A stretch of DNA of 64,000 nt, taken from positions 23,875-87,874 of the forward strand of contig CACYNE010000004.1 in NCBI GenBank assembly GCA_902775605.1, read 5' to 3'. The notes beneath the pieces are model-generated. The model was not told the DNA's origin. It ran no database searches and saw nothing but the letters and a program-made list of their open reading frames with translations. How positions within the stretch are numbered: the first letter of the stretch is position 1; the number at the start of each line of letters is the position of its first letter. This DNA is from an uncultured Prevotellaceae bacterium (GTDB lineage: Bacteria; Bacteroidota; Bacteroidia; Bacteroidales; Bacteroidaceae). The position numbers and the translations under genes were made by a program. This document shows, piece by piece, positions 54,042-64,000 of the stretch.

Positions 54042-55889
54042 TTAGCCTAACAGCTGTTCAATGTCGTGCTGAGGCAGTATTGCAAGAATGGTTCGACCAT
54101 CTGGAGTGTAGTTAACATTTGTACATGCGAACAATTCATTAACAATATGTTCCATCTCCTCATTACTTAACACTTGACCATAAGGAATGGCAGCATGGCG
54201 AGCCAATCCTAAGGCAAGAGAAGCGTGGACACTTTCTGCATCACTAACACCTTTCTCCAACACATCTGCCACAATATTTTGCACAAGTCGGACAGGATCC
54301 AGTCCATCAAGACCAGAGGGGATGCCATTCACTACGAAACTTCCCCCTCCCAGACTATTAATCTCAAATCCCATTTCCGTCAAATCGGGCAGGAACTTCT
54401 GGACCGCCACGCTATCCGATGGAGAGAACTCTATAACCTCTGGAAACAAAACACATTGCGAACTGGCCGGTCTTTGTCCCATGGAACCCATATAATGTTC
54501 ATAACGTATCCGGATATCTGCACGTTGCTGGTCAATAATCATCAGTCCTGACTTGACAGCCGTCATGATATAGCGACCCTTATATTGATAATGTATAGGA
54601 GACTTCTCTAAAATCTCATTATTGGCTTGTGCCCCACCCCTGTCGTCTCGGAAAAGACTTTCCTCAGTATATGCCGGTGTTGGCGATATCTGATACAACT
54701 GTTCCCATGCATCAGGCAATGCACTTGTCTTGCCGTGAAACTCTGTAACAGGCACTGGTTTCGGCTTTGATGATGATGACGCAAAGGGATTATACGAGGG
54801 ATCATAGTTCACACGAGGCATCTCAACCGAATCTGTCACAGGGTTAAAGACAGGTATATCCGGCCGGCCCTCCGTATCAAAGTCTATTGTTGGCACATCG
54901 CAGAACTTACCGATAGCATCCTTAACAGCAGCTACCAGAATCTGCCAGATGCTTTGCTCGTTCTCGAACTTAATTTCCGTTTTCGTTGGATGAATATTAA
55001 CATCAATATCCGTGGGGTTCACGTCGAAATAAATAAAGTACGGAACTTGCATCCCTGCAGGCACAAGACGTTCAAAAGCGCTGCATACAGCCTTATGGAA
55101 ATAAGGATGCTTCATGAAACGTCCATTGACAAAGAAATAGTCATGCGTACCTTTCTTTCTAGCATATTCAGGTTTACCCACGAAGCCTGTGATGCGACAC
55201 AAAGCCGTATCCACCTCAATGGGCAACATCTCCTGTACACTCTTTCTGCCGAAAACATCACTGATGCGCTGCTTCAAGCTGCCCGTCTTCAGGTTCATCA
55301 ACTCCTGTCCGTTGCTGTAAAGGGTGAAGCAAATCTCAGGATATACCAAGACGATACGTTCAAAAGCTGCCAATATATTATTCAGTTCCGTAGCATTAGT
55401 CTTCAGGAACTTTCGACGTGCCGGTACGTTAAAGAACAGATTCTCCACTTTGAAGTTACATCCCACAGGACAGGCTATCGGTTCCTGATCTGTAATCTTC
55501 GACCCCAGCAACGTCAGATGAATACCAAATTCGCTATCCTCCGTACGCGTAATCAATTCCACCTGAGACACCGCAGCTATTGAGGGAAGAGCCTCACCTC
55601 TAAAGCCCATCGTGTGAAGCGAGAATAGATCTTCGGCCAATCGGATTTTCGATGTAGCATGTCGTTCGAAAGCCAGGCGCGCATCAGTTTCCGACATGCC
55701 ACAACCATCGTCAATCACCTGGATTGACGTACGTCCGGCATCAACCACCAACACTTTGATGTTTTTCGCACCAGCATCAACAGCGTTCTCAACCAGTTCC
55801 TTGATAACCGAAGCAGGACGCTGAATCACCTCACCGGCAGCAATCTGATTAGCTACCGAATCGGGAAGTAATTGAATGACATCACTCAT
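54042..55889 (-). CDS. mutL: DNA mismatch repair protein MutL, endonuclease motif degenerate
   Basis: This 615-residue protein has the N-terminal GHKL ATPase intact: motif I KELVENAVDAGA, motif II VIDDGCGM, motif III TMGFRGEALPSIA and the transducer region up to about 330. It couples mismatch recognition by MutS to strand removal. In the C-terminal dimerisation domain the usual metal-binding motif DQHA(x)2E(x)4E is replaced by DQQRADIRIRYE, and the late CPHGRP motif by TPDGRT, so the conserved His, Glu and Cys ligands are missing. Nicking by this MutL itself is therefore doubtful. It is the last gene of the guaB-ostA operon, overlapping ostA by four bases. Confidence 0.93.
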   Translation of the reverse strand: MSDVIQLLPDSVANQIAAGEVIQRPASVIKELVENAVDAGAKNIKVLVVDAGRTSIQVIDDGCGMSETDARLAFERHATSKIRLAEDLFSLHTMGFRGEALPSIAAVSQVELITRTEDSEFGIHLTLLGSKITDQEPIACPVGCNFKVENLFFNVPARRKFLKTNATELNNILAAFERIVLVYPEICFTLYSNGQELMNLKTGSLKQRISDVFGRKSVQEMLPIEVDTALCRITGFVGKPEYARKKGTHDYFFVNGRFMKHPYFHKAVCSAFERLVPAGMQVPYFIYFDVNPTDIDVNIHPTKTEIKFENEQSIWQILVAAVKDAIGKFCDVPTIDFDTEGRPDIPVFNPVTDSVEMPRVNYDPSYNPFASSSSKPKPVPVTEFHGKTSALPDAWEQLYQISPTPAYTEESLFRDDRGGAQANNEILEKSPIHYQYKGRYIMTAVKSGLMIIDQQRADIRIRYEHYMGSMGQRPASSQCVLFPEVIEFSPSDSVAVQKFLPDLTEMGFEINSLGGGSFVVNGIPSGLDGLDPVRLVQNIVADVLEKGVSDAESVHASLALGLARHAAIPYGQVLSNEEMEHIVNELFACTNVNYTPDGRTILAILPQHDIEQLLG

Positions 55890-57568
55890 AGTGCTTTACT
55901 TTTGGTATTCGACAACCCATTACGTTTGGGAGCTTTGATTTCTGTTCCTGGTTTCTTAGGACGCCACACAAAGATATCATCTTTCGATGTAGGTCTTACG
56001 TAGTCGAACCAGTTAAAACCTTCTAGGAAACGCTTCTGAGGCGGAATCTGAGACATGGGATACATCACGCCTTCCGCTTTTGGCGTCCATATACTGTTTA
56101 GTTTGCGCTTTTCCATCAGCATTCTCAGCTCGCTTGTCTCCAAGTTGACGAGACCCTCATACGTACTGTCAGACTCATTCTCTGGATAATAAACCACCAG
56201 CACATTGTCCACGGCACGCGCTTCGTGAATCTCACCTTTCTGGAAGAATGCAAACATTTCCTTTGAAGACACCTGATTATAGAGATTCTCCTCAGGCAAG
56301 TCCTCAATAGAGAAAGCCTGATTGATAACATGAGCATGATCCACCACAGAATCCTTCATAAAGACCTGAATCACTTCACCCAACAATTGCTGGTTCAGAT
56401 TCCACACGATAGGATCACGATACATCGTCAGACACGAGTCTTTCGACACATAGACCATTGAGTCACACACAGCCTGAACATCCTTTCTATACGCGCGAAC
56501 CTTATTATACGCATGCATCTCCCTATAGACAGAGTCCGTATTGATGTTGAAAGTGAATACTTTAAACGTATCAGCATGGATATAAAGCGTATCGCGCTGT
56601 GAGAAGTCAATGGCAACAGCGCTGTCGGTTGACAAGGCATAGCCATTGAGGTCATCATAATAGCCATAATTACAGAGCAAGCCGTTATGATTTACCGAAT
56701 CCTCATAAACGACATTCCAGAAAGCCTCGCTCACGCCTGCTTTTCCATCATACCATATACTGTCGCCCACAATCGTGCGACCATCATTATGTAGTTTTGA
56801 GCGTTTCAGAAGCTGAGCCTGCTCCTTATCCGTATTATAGAAACCAAGTTCCGAGTAGATATGACTTTTGTCCGAGTAGATGTTTGACGGCCCAAGAATA
56901 TTAGCCAACTTTGTTTGCGTGTTATAAGCCAGCGTATCAGTGAGCAAGGTTGACTTCTTGTCTACCATTTTCACATTATCCGTAAAGAATGCGTCCTTCG
57001 TGTCTGTATGATACTCACCGTGGAGAGAAGTCAGCGTTGTGGTCTTATCCACCAGTTTGCCACCCTCATTATAGTAGCCCATATTGTCGAGGCGGTCAAA
57101 ATAAAGTGTGTCAGTATAAAGCGTCGTAGCACGATTTCTCAGTACCACCTGTTTGTCAGAGCTAAACACTTTAGCCTCCATCGACTTATTATTACCATCG
57201 TAATAACCATAGTCGCTAGTTAGCGACAACGTATCGCCCTGCACCATCCTAACGTGTCCCCATGCCTCAAACGAGTTGCTGGCCTCAAAGAAGTTGGCAC
57301 TGTCACAATAGAGGTGAGCGCCATCGTGCTCAAACTCCACTTTGCCGCGCAACACCTGTGCATCGTTATTCTGCCAGCGATCGTACCAAAGCTCATCAGC
57401 ATGAACCAGATAAACACGCTTTTCCTCCGCCTCCTTTTTAGGATGCGAAGGAATAGTGACGCCATACACAAACAGGCATAGTGCACATAGAAGCACCATA
57501 ACGATGCTTCTATGAGTATTTTTATCGGTTCCAACCTTCATATTCGAACTGGCAGTTCTTATATTCAT
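55886..57568 (-). CDS. OstA/LptA-family outer-membrane biogenesis protein
   Basis: This 560-residue exported protein has a signal anchor (MVLLCALCLFVYGVTIPSH) and a long OstA-like beta-jellyroll region. Repeats follow the pattern of LptA/LptD N-terminal domains, for example NDAQVLRGKVEFEHDGAHLY and AKVFSSDKQVVLRNRATTLY. It probably serves lipopolysaccharide transport across the periplasm. The start is uncertain: Met at 57568 overlaps the upstream gene by 47 bases, and Met at 57541 is a good alternative because the signal sequence follows it more closely. It lies between surA-type genes and mutL. Confidence 0.85.
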   Translation of the reverse strand: MNIRTASSNMKVGTDKNTHRSIVMVLLCALCLFVYGVTIPSHPKKEAEEKRVYLVHADELWYDRWQNNDAQVLRGKVEFEHDGAHLYCDSANFFEASNSFEAWGHVRMVQGDTLSLTSDYGYYDGNNKSMEAKVFSSDKQVVLRNRATTLYTDTLYFDRLDNMGYYNEGGKLVDKTTTLTSLHGEYHTDTKDAFFTDNVKMVDKKSTLLTDTLAYNTQTKLANILGPSNIYSDKSHIYSELGFYNTDKEQAQLLKRSKLHNDGRTIVGDSIWYDGKAGVSEAFWNVVYEDSVNHNGLLCNYGYYDDLNGYALSTDSAVAIDFSQRDTLYIHADTFKVFTFNINTDSVYREMHAYNKVRAYRKDVQAVCDSMVYVSKDSCLTMYRDPIVWNLNQQLLGEVIQVFMKDSVVDHAHVINQAFSIEDLPEENLYNQVSSKEMFAFFQKGEIHEARAVDNVLVVYYPENESDSTYEGLVNLETSELRMLMEKRKLNSIWTPKAEGVMYPMSQIPPQKRFLEGFNWFDYVRPTSKDDIFVWRPKKPGTEIKAPKRNGLSNTKSKAL

Positions 57569-58928
57569 CGTTCAAGCGCACATAGGTGCTCTTTATTTTC
57601 TGAACCACCCAATCGTGCAACATTTCTTCTCGTCGTTTATTCAACACAACCTCCTTCATCACCTGAAGGTCCTCAGCAATTGTCGCCTTATGACCTTCTA
57701 CCCTATTCTTCAGTTTCACAATGGCGCAGACGGACTTGTCTTGCTTGTTGATCATTGAGAAAGGTTTGGAAATCTGTCCAACCTTCAGGGTGTCCACCAC
57801 CCTTGCCACCTCTGCAGGCAAGTCCTGCAACTGGAAACGTGACGACAGCGTCTGACCATACTGCGATTTCTTGGCCATCAGACCCTTGTTCGCACGCGTA
57901 TCCTTATCATCCGACAAGATTGTGGCAGCATCCTCGAAAGAGAAAGAGCCTGTATAATATCCCTGCAGAACGTCAGGTATTGTTGCCGTGCGAATATGAT
58001 CAGCTATCGTGTCAAGACGAGCCAGCGATGAGTTAACAGCCGAGTCAGACACCTCCGGTTTACGAAGGATATGACGCACCTTTACTTTATCACCGCGCTT
58101 TTCCACCAACTGAATGATGTGCATACCGAACTCCGACTCCACAACCTTCGAAATTTTCTTGGGATCAGTAAGGTTAAAGGCTGCAGCAGCGAACGCAGGA
58201 TCCAACTCGGCACGACCCATGAAAGGCAACTCGCCACCCAAACGTCTGGAACCAGGATCCTCGGAATACAGGCGAGCCAGCGTCTGGAACGACGTCTCGC
58301 CACGGTTCACGCGGTCAGTATATTCGCGCAGTTCATCCTTTACGCGGTTAATCTCCTCAGGAGTGATACGTGGTGTCAGCGTGATAATCTGCACCTCCAC
58401 CTCTGTAGGCACGTAGGGAATACTATCTTGTGGCAGGTTGCGGAAGTAGCGACGCACCTCAGCAGGAGTCACCGTGATATCCTTTACCAGATGTTCCTTC
58501 ATGCGACGGATGAGCAACTGGTCACGGTATTCATCGTGCATAGACTCGCGAATCTGGCTGATGCTCTGCTTCTTATATTCCTCCAGTTTTTCCCGAGAGC
58601 CAATTTGCTGTATCCATTCCTCGATACGCTGCTCGATGCCAGAAGATATCTCACTTTCCTTCACCTCAATACTATCGATGGCAGCCTGATGCAAGAATAA
58701 CTTCTGAACAGCCAGTTGCTCAGGGATGGCACAGTCGGGGTCACCATTCCAATGAACGCCCTCCATCGCAGCCATCATACGGTTAGCCTCCACATCACTT
58801 CTCAGGATAGGCTCATCACCAACCACCCAGATGACCTCATCGACCACCGATCCAGTCTTCTCATTCTGCTGTGCGCAGACAGGCGACGCCAGAAAGAGTC
58901 CTGCCAAAACAACAAATATATTCTTCAT
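57522..58928 (-). CDS. surA: SurA-like periplasmic peptidyl-prolyl isomerase
   Basis: This 468-residue protein has signal peptide MKNIFVVLAGLFLASPVCAQ, an N-terminal SurA chaperone region (residues 25-170), a parvulin domain near 175-280 (LARLYSEDPGSRRLGGELPF, EFGMHIIQLVEKRGDKVKVR) and a second, more divergent parvulin-like part near 285-400. It helps outer-membrane proteins fold in the periplasm. Its start overlaps the stop of the previous PPIase gene (TAATG), and its end overlaps ostA. The context of two PPIases plus OstA is an outer-membrane assembly block. Confidence 0.88.
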   Translation of the reverse strand: MKNIFVVLAGLFLASPVCAQQNEKTGSVVDEVIWVVGDEPILRSDVEANRMMAAMEGVHWNGDPDCAIPEQLAVQKLFLHQAAIDSIEVKESEISSGIEQRIEEWIQQIGSREKLEEYKKQSISQIRESMHDEYRDQLLIRRMKEHLVKDITVTPAEVRRYFRNLPQDSIPYVPTEVEVQIITLTPRITPEEINRVKDELREYTDRVNRGETSFQTLARLYSEDPGSRRLGGELPFMGRAELDPAFAAAAFNLTDPKKISKVVESEFGMHIIQLVEKRGDKVKVRHILRKPEVSDSAVNSSLARLDTIADHIRTATIPDVLQGYYTGSFSFEDAATILSDDKDTRANKGLMAKKSQYGQTLSSRFQLQDLPAEVARVVDTLKVGQISKPFSMINKQDKSVCAIVKLKNRVEGHKATIAEDLQVMKEVVLNKRREEMLHDWVVQKIKSTYVRLNDEYKNCQFEYEGWNR

Positions 58929-60355
58929 TAGTGCTTATTGACTGTTTTCAACACATCTTCATTGACCTTCACAGGATACTTGCGACGCAAGTCGGCCACC
59001 CACTCTTTCTCCAGAGCTTCCTGATAATCAGCCACAACGAGGCCACGCACATCATTATACTCCTCGGGGCCCTTTTTCAAGATCTTACCATAGACAGCAT
59101 CAATGGGATAATCCTTCAGATGATTCACAGGCGCATCATTCTTCTTGAACACAAGACTGTCCACCAAAGCGTTATCACCTTTTTTGAAGATACCCTTCTC
59201 CACACGGATGCGGATGACAGAGTCAGCATTGAATGTAGAACGAAGAGCCTCGGCCCATTTGTCGAAAGCCAACTTCTTCACACAGTCACGCACAGCCTTT
59301 ACATCGCCCTGCTCCTTCACGTGATAAGCCATACCTTTGTAGCGAGGTTCGTCCCAAGCATAGTTCTTCTTGTTCTTCTTAAAGAAGTTAGCAAGTCCGG
59401 CCTCATCATTGGCAGCCTTCTCCCACACCAGCTGATTGCTGATTTCATAGAGCAGCAAGCCATCGTGATACTCCTTGATCAGATACTTCATATCCGAGTC
59501 CTGAGCCGACAGTTCGTCAGCTTTCTTCTCCATGAGCTGGGCCTCAGTAACCTGTCCATTACTTTCCTTCACCAGTTGAGCCACCTTCTGCGAAGCTATC
59601 TGGTCGCGCATGTTACGCTGTTCCATGAAACGTACAATGGCATCATGGTGCTGTTCAAACGGTTCCAGCATCTTACGCTCCTTCATTAGTATGATATGAT
59701 AACCATAAGGAGACTGAACGACACCCGACATCTCACCAGGCTGCAGCGCATAGGCAGCATTCTCAAACTCCTTCACCAGCTGTCCACGCTGCACGAAAGG
59801 TAGCAGACCGCCTTGACGAGCAGAGCCTGGGTCCTGAGACAGGCGCGTAGCCAACTCTTCGAAGTCAGCACCATTCTTTAAGGCCTGATAGATAGAGTCG
59901 ATGCGCACCTTGGCAGCATCCCACTCCGACTGAGGTGCCTGCTGTTTGGCAGTAATCAGGATATGAGCCACACGAATCAGTCCGTCAGGCCCAATCTTCT
60001 CTACGGTCTCATTATAAATCTTATGAGCCTCAGCTTCCATATCAGCATCGGTAACGAAAGCAGGACGTACCTGCTGGTCACGATACTGTGCGAACTCCGT
60101 TTTAAACGACGTCAGCGTATCATACTTGGCATCCAGAGCAGCAGCCACCTTCAATTTATAATTAATAAAGAGGTCAACATACTCATCTACCGTCTTCTTG
60201 TCAATGACGCCATCCGAGTTATTCTTGTTAAAAGAGTATTCAAACTCTGAACGGGTGACAGGGTCACCATTGACCACCATCACGATGGGGTCATCCGTCT
60301 GTGCACTCAGAGAGCCACAGACCATCAGAGCGGTAAAGATCAAATTCAGTTTCAT
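58928..60355 (-). CDS. Periplasmic parvulin-type peptidyl-prolyl isomerase
   Basis: This 475-residue exported PPIase (MKLNLIFTALMVCGSLSAQT) has a SurA/PpiD-like N-terminal helical region and one parvulin domain at about 125-240 (RVAHILITAKQQAPQSEWDA, LATRLSQDPGSARQGGLLPF, YGYHIILMKERKMLEPFEQH). A long helical C-terminal half (residues 240-475) contains no second clear parvulin repeat. It begins eight bases after guaB ends. It is the first of two PPIases in the operon and probably works with the second in chaperoning outer-membrane proteins. Confidence 0.87.
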   Translation of the reverse strand: MKLNLIFTALMVCGSLSAQTDDPIVMVVNGDPVTRSEFEYSFNKNNSDGVIDKKTVDEYVDLFINYKLKVAAALDAKYDTLTSFKTEFAQYRDQQVRPAFVTDADMEAEAHKIYNETVEKIGPDGLIRVAHILITAKQQAPQSEWDAAKVRIDSIYQALKNGADFEELATRLSQDPGSARQGGLLPFVQRGQLVKEFENAAYALQPGEMSGVVQSPYGYHIILMKERKMLEPFEQHHDAIVRFMEQRNMRDQIASQKVAQLVKESNGQVTEAQLMEKKADELSAQDSDMKYLIKEYHDGLLLYEISNQLVWEKAANDEAGLANFFKKNKKNYAWDEPRYKGMAYHVKEQGDVKAVRDCVKKLAFDKWAEALRSTFNADSVIRIRVEKGIFKKGDNALVDSLVFKKNDAPVNHLKDYPIDAVYGKILKKGPEEYNDVRGLVVADYQEALEKEWVADLRRKYPVKVNEDVLKTVNKH

Positions 60356-60363
60356 ATCAGTTT

Positions 60364-61857
<1,494 letters not shown>

Positions 61858-61866
61858 TTAATTTTT

Positions 61867-61920
61867 ATTGCGTGCAAAGATAGTGATTTCCCATGAGAAA
61901 ACGCCATCTTTGCACGCAAT
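61867..61920 (-). promoter_or_regulatory. guaB promoter flanked by a perfect 15-bp inverted repeat
   Basis: ATTGCGTGCAAAGAT (61867-61881) and ATCTTTGCACGCAAT (61906-61920) are perfect inverted copies 24 bases apart. The -7 box TATCTTTG (61875-61882, minus strand) lies across the edge of the proximal arm. The start codon is 22 bases downstream of the arm. It could be an operator, an attenuating hairpin or an invertible segment; nothing in the window decides. Confidence 0.6.
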
Positions 61921-61960
61921 ATTAACACGATTTAAGGTGGGAATGCCTTCCTAATGGTAC

Positions 61961-62116
61961 CTACAGTCCCTCCTCATCATAATCCCAATCAGGGTCATTG
62001 TAGGCTCCACCTCCATTTGTCGTCTCACCTTCCGTAAAGGGAGAACCAGTGAGCAAAGGGTGAACCTTTATAGGTATGATCACCATTTTTGGTCTGATAT
62101 AAAGCATTTTCTTCAT
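61961..62116 (-). CDS. Small acidic peptide of 51 aa downstream of the BspA-like gene
   Basis: The frame from ATG 62116 reads MKKMLYIRPKMVIIPIKVHP, then LLTGSP, then a Gly-rich acidic end (DPDWDYDEEGL) and TAG. It starts 13 bases after the upstream stop, with AAAAGG in between. I recall the layout 'MKK-YI-P ... LL-GS ... acidic tail' in many short Bacteroidales proteins of unknown role; that is memory, not a search result. It is shorter than most gene callers' comfort limit but well placed in the operon. It might be a secreted or modified peptide precursor; there is no proof. Confidence 0.6.
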   Translation of the reverse strand: MKKMLYIRPKMVIIPIKVHPLLTGSPFTEGETTNGGGAYNDPDWDYDEEGL

Positions 62117-62129
62117 ATGTCAAGCCTTT

Positions 62130-64000
62130 TTATTTCATTACTTTATGACCATTCACAATATAAACGCCCTTACGCATGTTGTCCACTTGCTGACCATTCA
62201 GGTTGTAGATACGTCCACTGGTCTTTCCGTTATTAAGAAGAATGAACTCATGGAGGTCTGTTGTCGAATCGTCCTCAAAGACTAGCTCCAACATGCGAGC
62301 TGCGGCTGGCATGAAGGAAGACGGTAGCTGCAAATAGGCTTTCTTTGTTCCCAGTTTCATGTCGCCACTTTCAGGACGATGCCATGAATAAACATCCCCG
62401 TCGCGTTTCAACACATAGTTGTAGTAGTCACCCGATGTCGCAGGAACGCCATCAGTGTTCAGGTGTGCTTTCAGCAGGTTGACAAAGTAAGACTGTGACG
62501 TGCTGTACGGAATCTTATAGGTCTGTCCTTCCACGCCCCTGATGACGAGTCCTGTGTTAGCAGGCACATCATAGACACGTACCAACAGCACCTGATTTTC
62601 GCCCTTGTTATAGCCTGCGGCAATGTAAGCCTTAAGGTCAGAGCCAGTGAAGTTCAAGTCCTCCGAGCAGCTAAACGTAGCAGTTGATGTGGCCAGGGTG
62701 ATAAACTCCTTCGTTAAACTCCATGTGGCCACAACGGTGACATTGCCGCTAACGCTCGTGATGGTATAATGGTTATCTACGATGCTTTCCTTCACCTCCG
62801 AACCATTGACAGTTAGTGAGGTCAGCGTGGCGTCAGGATCGTCCATGATGGTCAGTACCACATTGTCGCCATACTTAGGATTCATATTGTCGGCACTAAC
62901 GCCACCACCCGTGATACTTACGGTATAGGTCAGCTCCGTCCAAGTAGCCGTCACCGTCATATTTTCAGCAGGCATCGTCTCAGGCAGTTCAGGTGTCCAT
63001 CCTGCGAAGTCGCATCCAGGCTTTGTAGGATCGTCAGGAGCTGTCACCGTGGTCCCGTAGTCTTGAGTGATGGGATCAACAGCAGAACCTCCATTACTAT
63101 CAAACTTGATGGTGTACTGGTTCACCTGCCAGGTAGCGGTGTAGGCCAGGTGACCTGTGCTGCCCTGAGCAATCGTCACTTCCATCATAGCATCGCCCTC
63201 GCCATTCAGCTTCCAGCCCTTGAAGGTATGACCCGTCTTGGTGGGGTTGTTCAGCGTGAAGGTCTCAGTCTCGATGGTATAAGTTTCGGGGTTCGTTGCC
63301 GTACCACCGTTCAGCGTTAAGATCAGGTCGTATTTGATGGCAGAGAACGAGGCGACAACGGTCTGGTCGGCCAGCAGGTTGCTGACGGTGTATTGGCCTT
63401 CTGTAGGTGTCTTATCTTCACCATTCACTGTAAAGGTTTTCAGCTCATAACCAGTGGCTGGTGTGACGGTGAACACGGCATCCGTCTCGCGGTCAATAAG
63501 GGTGGTTGCAGTTTCACCGTTAGTGGAGCTGATGTCGGCAACAGCCAGCGTACCATGAGCAGAACCTGTGATGCTGACCACGAAGCTGGAGAAGCCCTTG
63601 TTGGCGAAGTTCTTCCATCCGTCAGCCGCATCATATATTTTACCCGTACCGCCTGGTATCCACAATGTTGCATAAGCAAGGGCAGTTTCATGGAAAGCTC
63701 CTTCTGCAATAGCGATAGGCGAACTCAACCAACGAACTGTAACACTTGTAAGCCCAGAAAAATCAGAGAACATAGTACCGATACTGGTAACGTTAGTTCC
63801 GATGGTAAGGGTAGTAATACCATAGAAAGAACCTCCGTCAAAAGTTATATTACGATACATATTGAGGTTGGAACAAGTGATTGCCGAACGACAGGTGATT
63901 GCCGTATTACTTGCCTCAAAGGTAAAGGTTGGTATTGAACATTGGTAGAAAACGTCAGAGCCAATGCTTGTTACGCTACTTGGAACACTGAATGATGTTA
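62130..64000 (-). CDS. BspA-like secreted protein with LRR_5 and InlB-type repeats, 5' end outside the window
   Basis: The frame is open from the window edge (in frame from 63998) to TAA at 62130, giving about 623 residues. The N-terminal part is BspA-type leucine-rich repeats (FSVPSSVTSIGSDVFYQC, YGITTLTIGTNVTSIGTMF). Around residues 225-370 follow InlB B-type (Listeria-Bacteroides) repeats (AGWTPELPETMPAENMTVTA, YTIKFDSNGGSAVDPITQD). The end has a beta domain and the tail GRIYNLNGQQVDNMRKGVYI, of the same kind as the GH2 and multi-module proteins in this window. Such proteins bind host matrix, other bacteria or glycans at the surface. Confidence 0.88.
   Translation of the reverse strand, partial: TSFSVPSSVTSIGSDVFYQCSIPTFTFEASNTAITCRSAITCSNLNMYRNITFDGGSFYGITTLTIGTNVTSIGTMFSDFSGLTSVTVRWLSSPIAIAEGAFHETALAYATLWIPGGTGKIYDAADGWKNFANKGFSSFVVSITGSAHGTLAVADISSTNGETATTLIDRETDAVFTVTPATGYELKTFTVNGEDKTPTEGQYTVSNLLADQTVVASFSAIKYDLILTLNGGTATNPETYTIETETFTLNNPTKTGHTFKGWKLNGEGDAMMEVTIAQGSTGHLAYTATWQVNQYTIKFDSNGGSAVDPITQDYGTTVTAPDDPTKPGCDFAGWTPELPETMPAENMTVTATWTELTYTVSITGGGVSADNMNPKYGDNVVLTIMDDPDATLTSLTVNGSEVKESIVDNHYTITSVSGNVTVVATWSLTKEFITLATSTATFSCSEDLNFTGSDLKAYIAAGYNKGENQVLLVRVYDVPANTGLVIRGVEGQTYKIPYSTSQSYFVNLLKAHLNTDGVPATSGDYYNYVLKRDGDVYSWHRPESGDMKLGTKKAYLQLPSSFMPAAARMLELVFEDDSTTDLHEFILLNNGKTSGRIYNLNGQQVDNMRKGVYIVNGHKVMK

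Overview
The window reads as chromosomal DNA of a Bacteroidales bacterium, most like Prevotella or its split genera. The grounds are: many promoters of the Bacteroidetes type (TTG or TTTG, 19-20 bases, TAnnTTTG), paired SusC/SusD genes, BspA-type leucine-rich repeats, a DKNYY-domain protein, weak Shine-Dalgarno sites, and secreted proteins ending in a 'GIYxxxGxKV' tail. Nearly all genes lie on the minus strand.

Layout. 1-4981 is most of a giant secreted protein with GLUG-type and carboxypeptidase-regulatory-like modules; its 3' end lies outside. 5136-5441 is a 306-bp element with 41-bp terminal inverted repeats. 5442-14860 is a type I restriction-modification island: hsdM, two small accessory genes, hsdS, a PUA/EVE-like plus PD-(D/E)XK nuclease gene, a remnant of a second hsdS, an opposite-strand two-gene module of unknown function, and hsdR. 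The hsdM operon has its own promoter and a folded leader of about 330 nt that contains a hydrophobic 44-codon reading frame. 14900-15770 holds short hairpin repeats and a secreted DKNYY protein, followed by tRNA-Leu(UAG).

15996-40660 is a polysaccharide-utilisation-like locus read from the 40.7-kb promoter: a secreted multi-module protein, a four-FAS1 lipoprotein, SusC, SusD, two more FAS1 lipoproteins, a second SusC/SusD pair and a GH2 beta-galactosidase-type enzyme. It has only one clear glycoside hydrolase and no local regulator.

41010-61845 is mostly housekeeping: asd; a plus-strand operon of a CPA2 antiporter, a LolD-type ATPase and a CvfB-like protein; a coiled-coil outer-membrane protein; asnS; an rRNA pseudouridine synthase with an RGG/QG-rich repeat N-terminus; purB; tRNA-Val(UAC); a lipoprotein; an OmpA protein; and a guaB-PPIase-PPIase-ostA-mutL operon that joins purine synthesis to outer-membrane biogenesis. 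The MutL appears to lack its endonuclease metal site. The window ends in a BspA-like secreted protein, 5' truncated here, followed by a 51-codon gene for an acidic small peptide.

The strongest candidates for something undescribed are the accessory genes and folded leader of the restriction island, the small divergent bicistron beside hsdR, and the 306-bp inverted-repeat element whose end abuts the hsdR stop codon.
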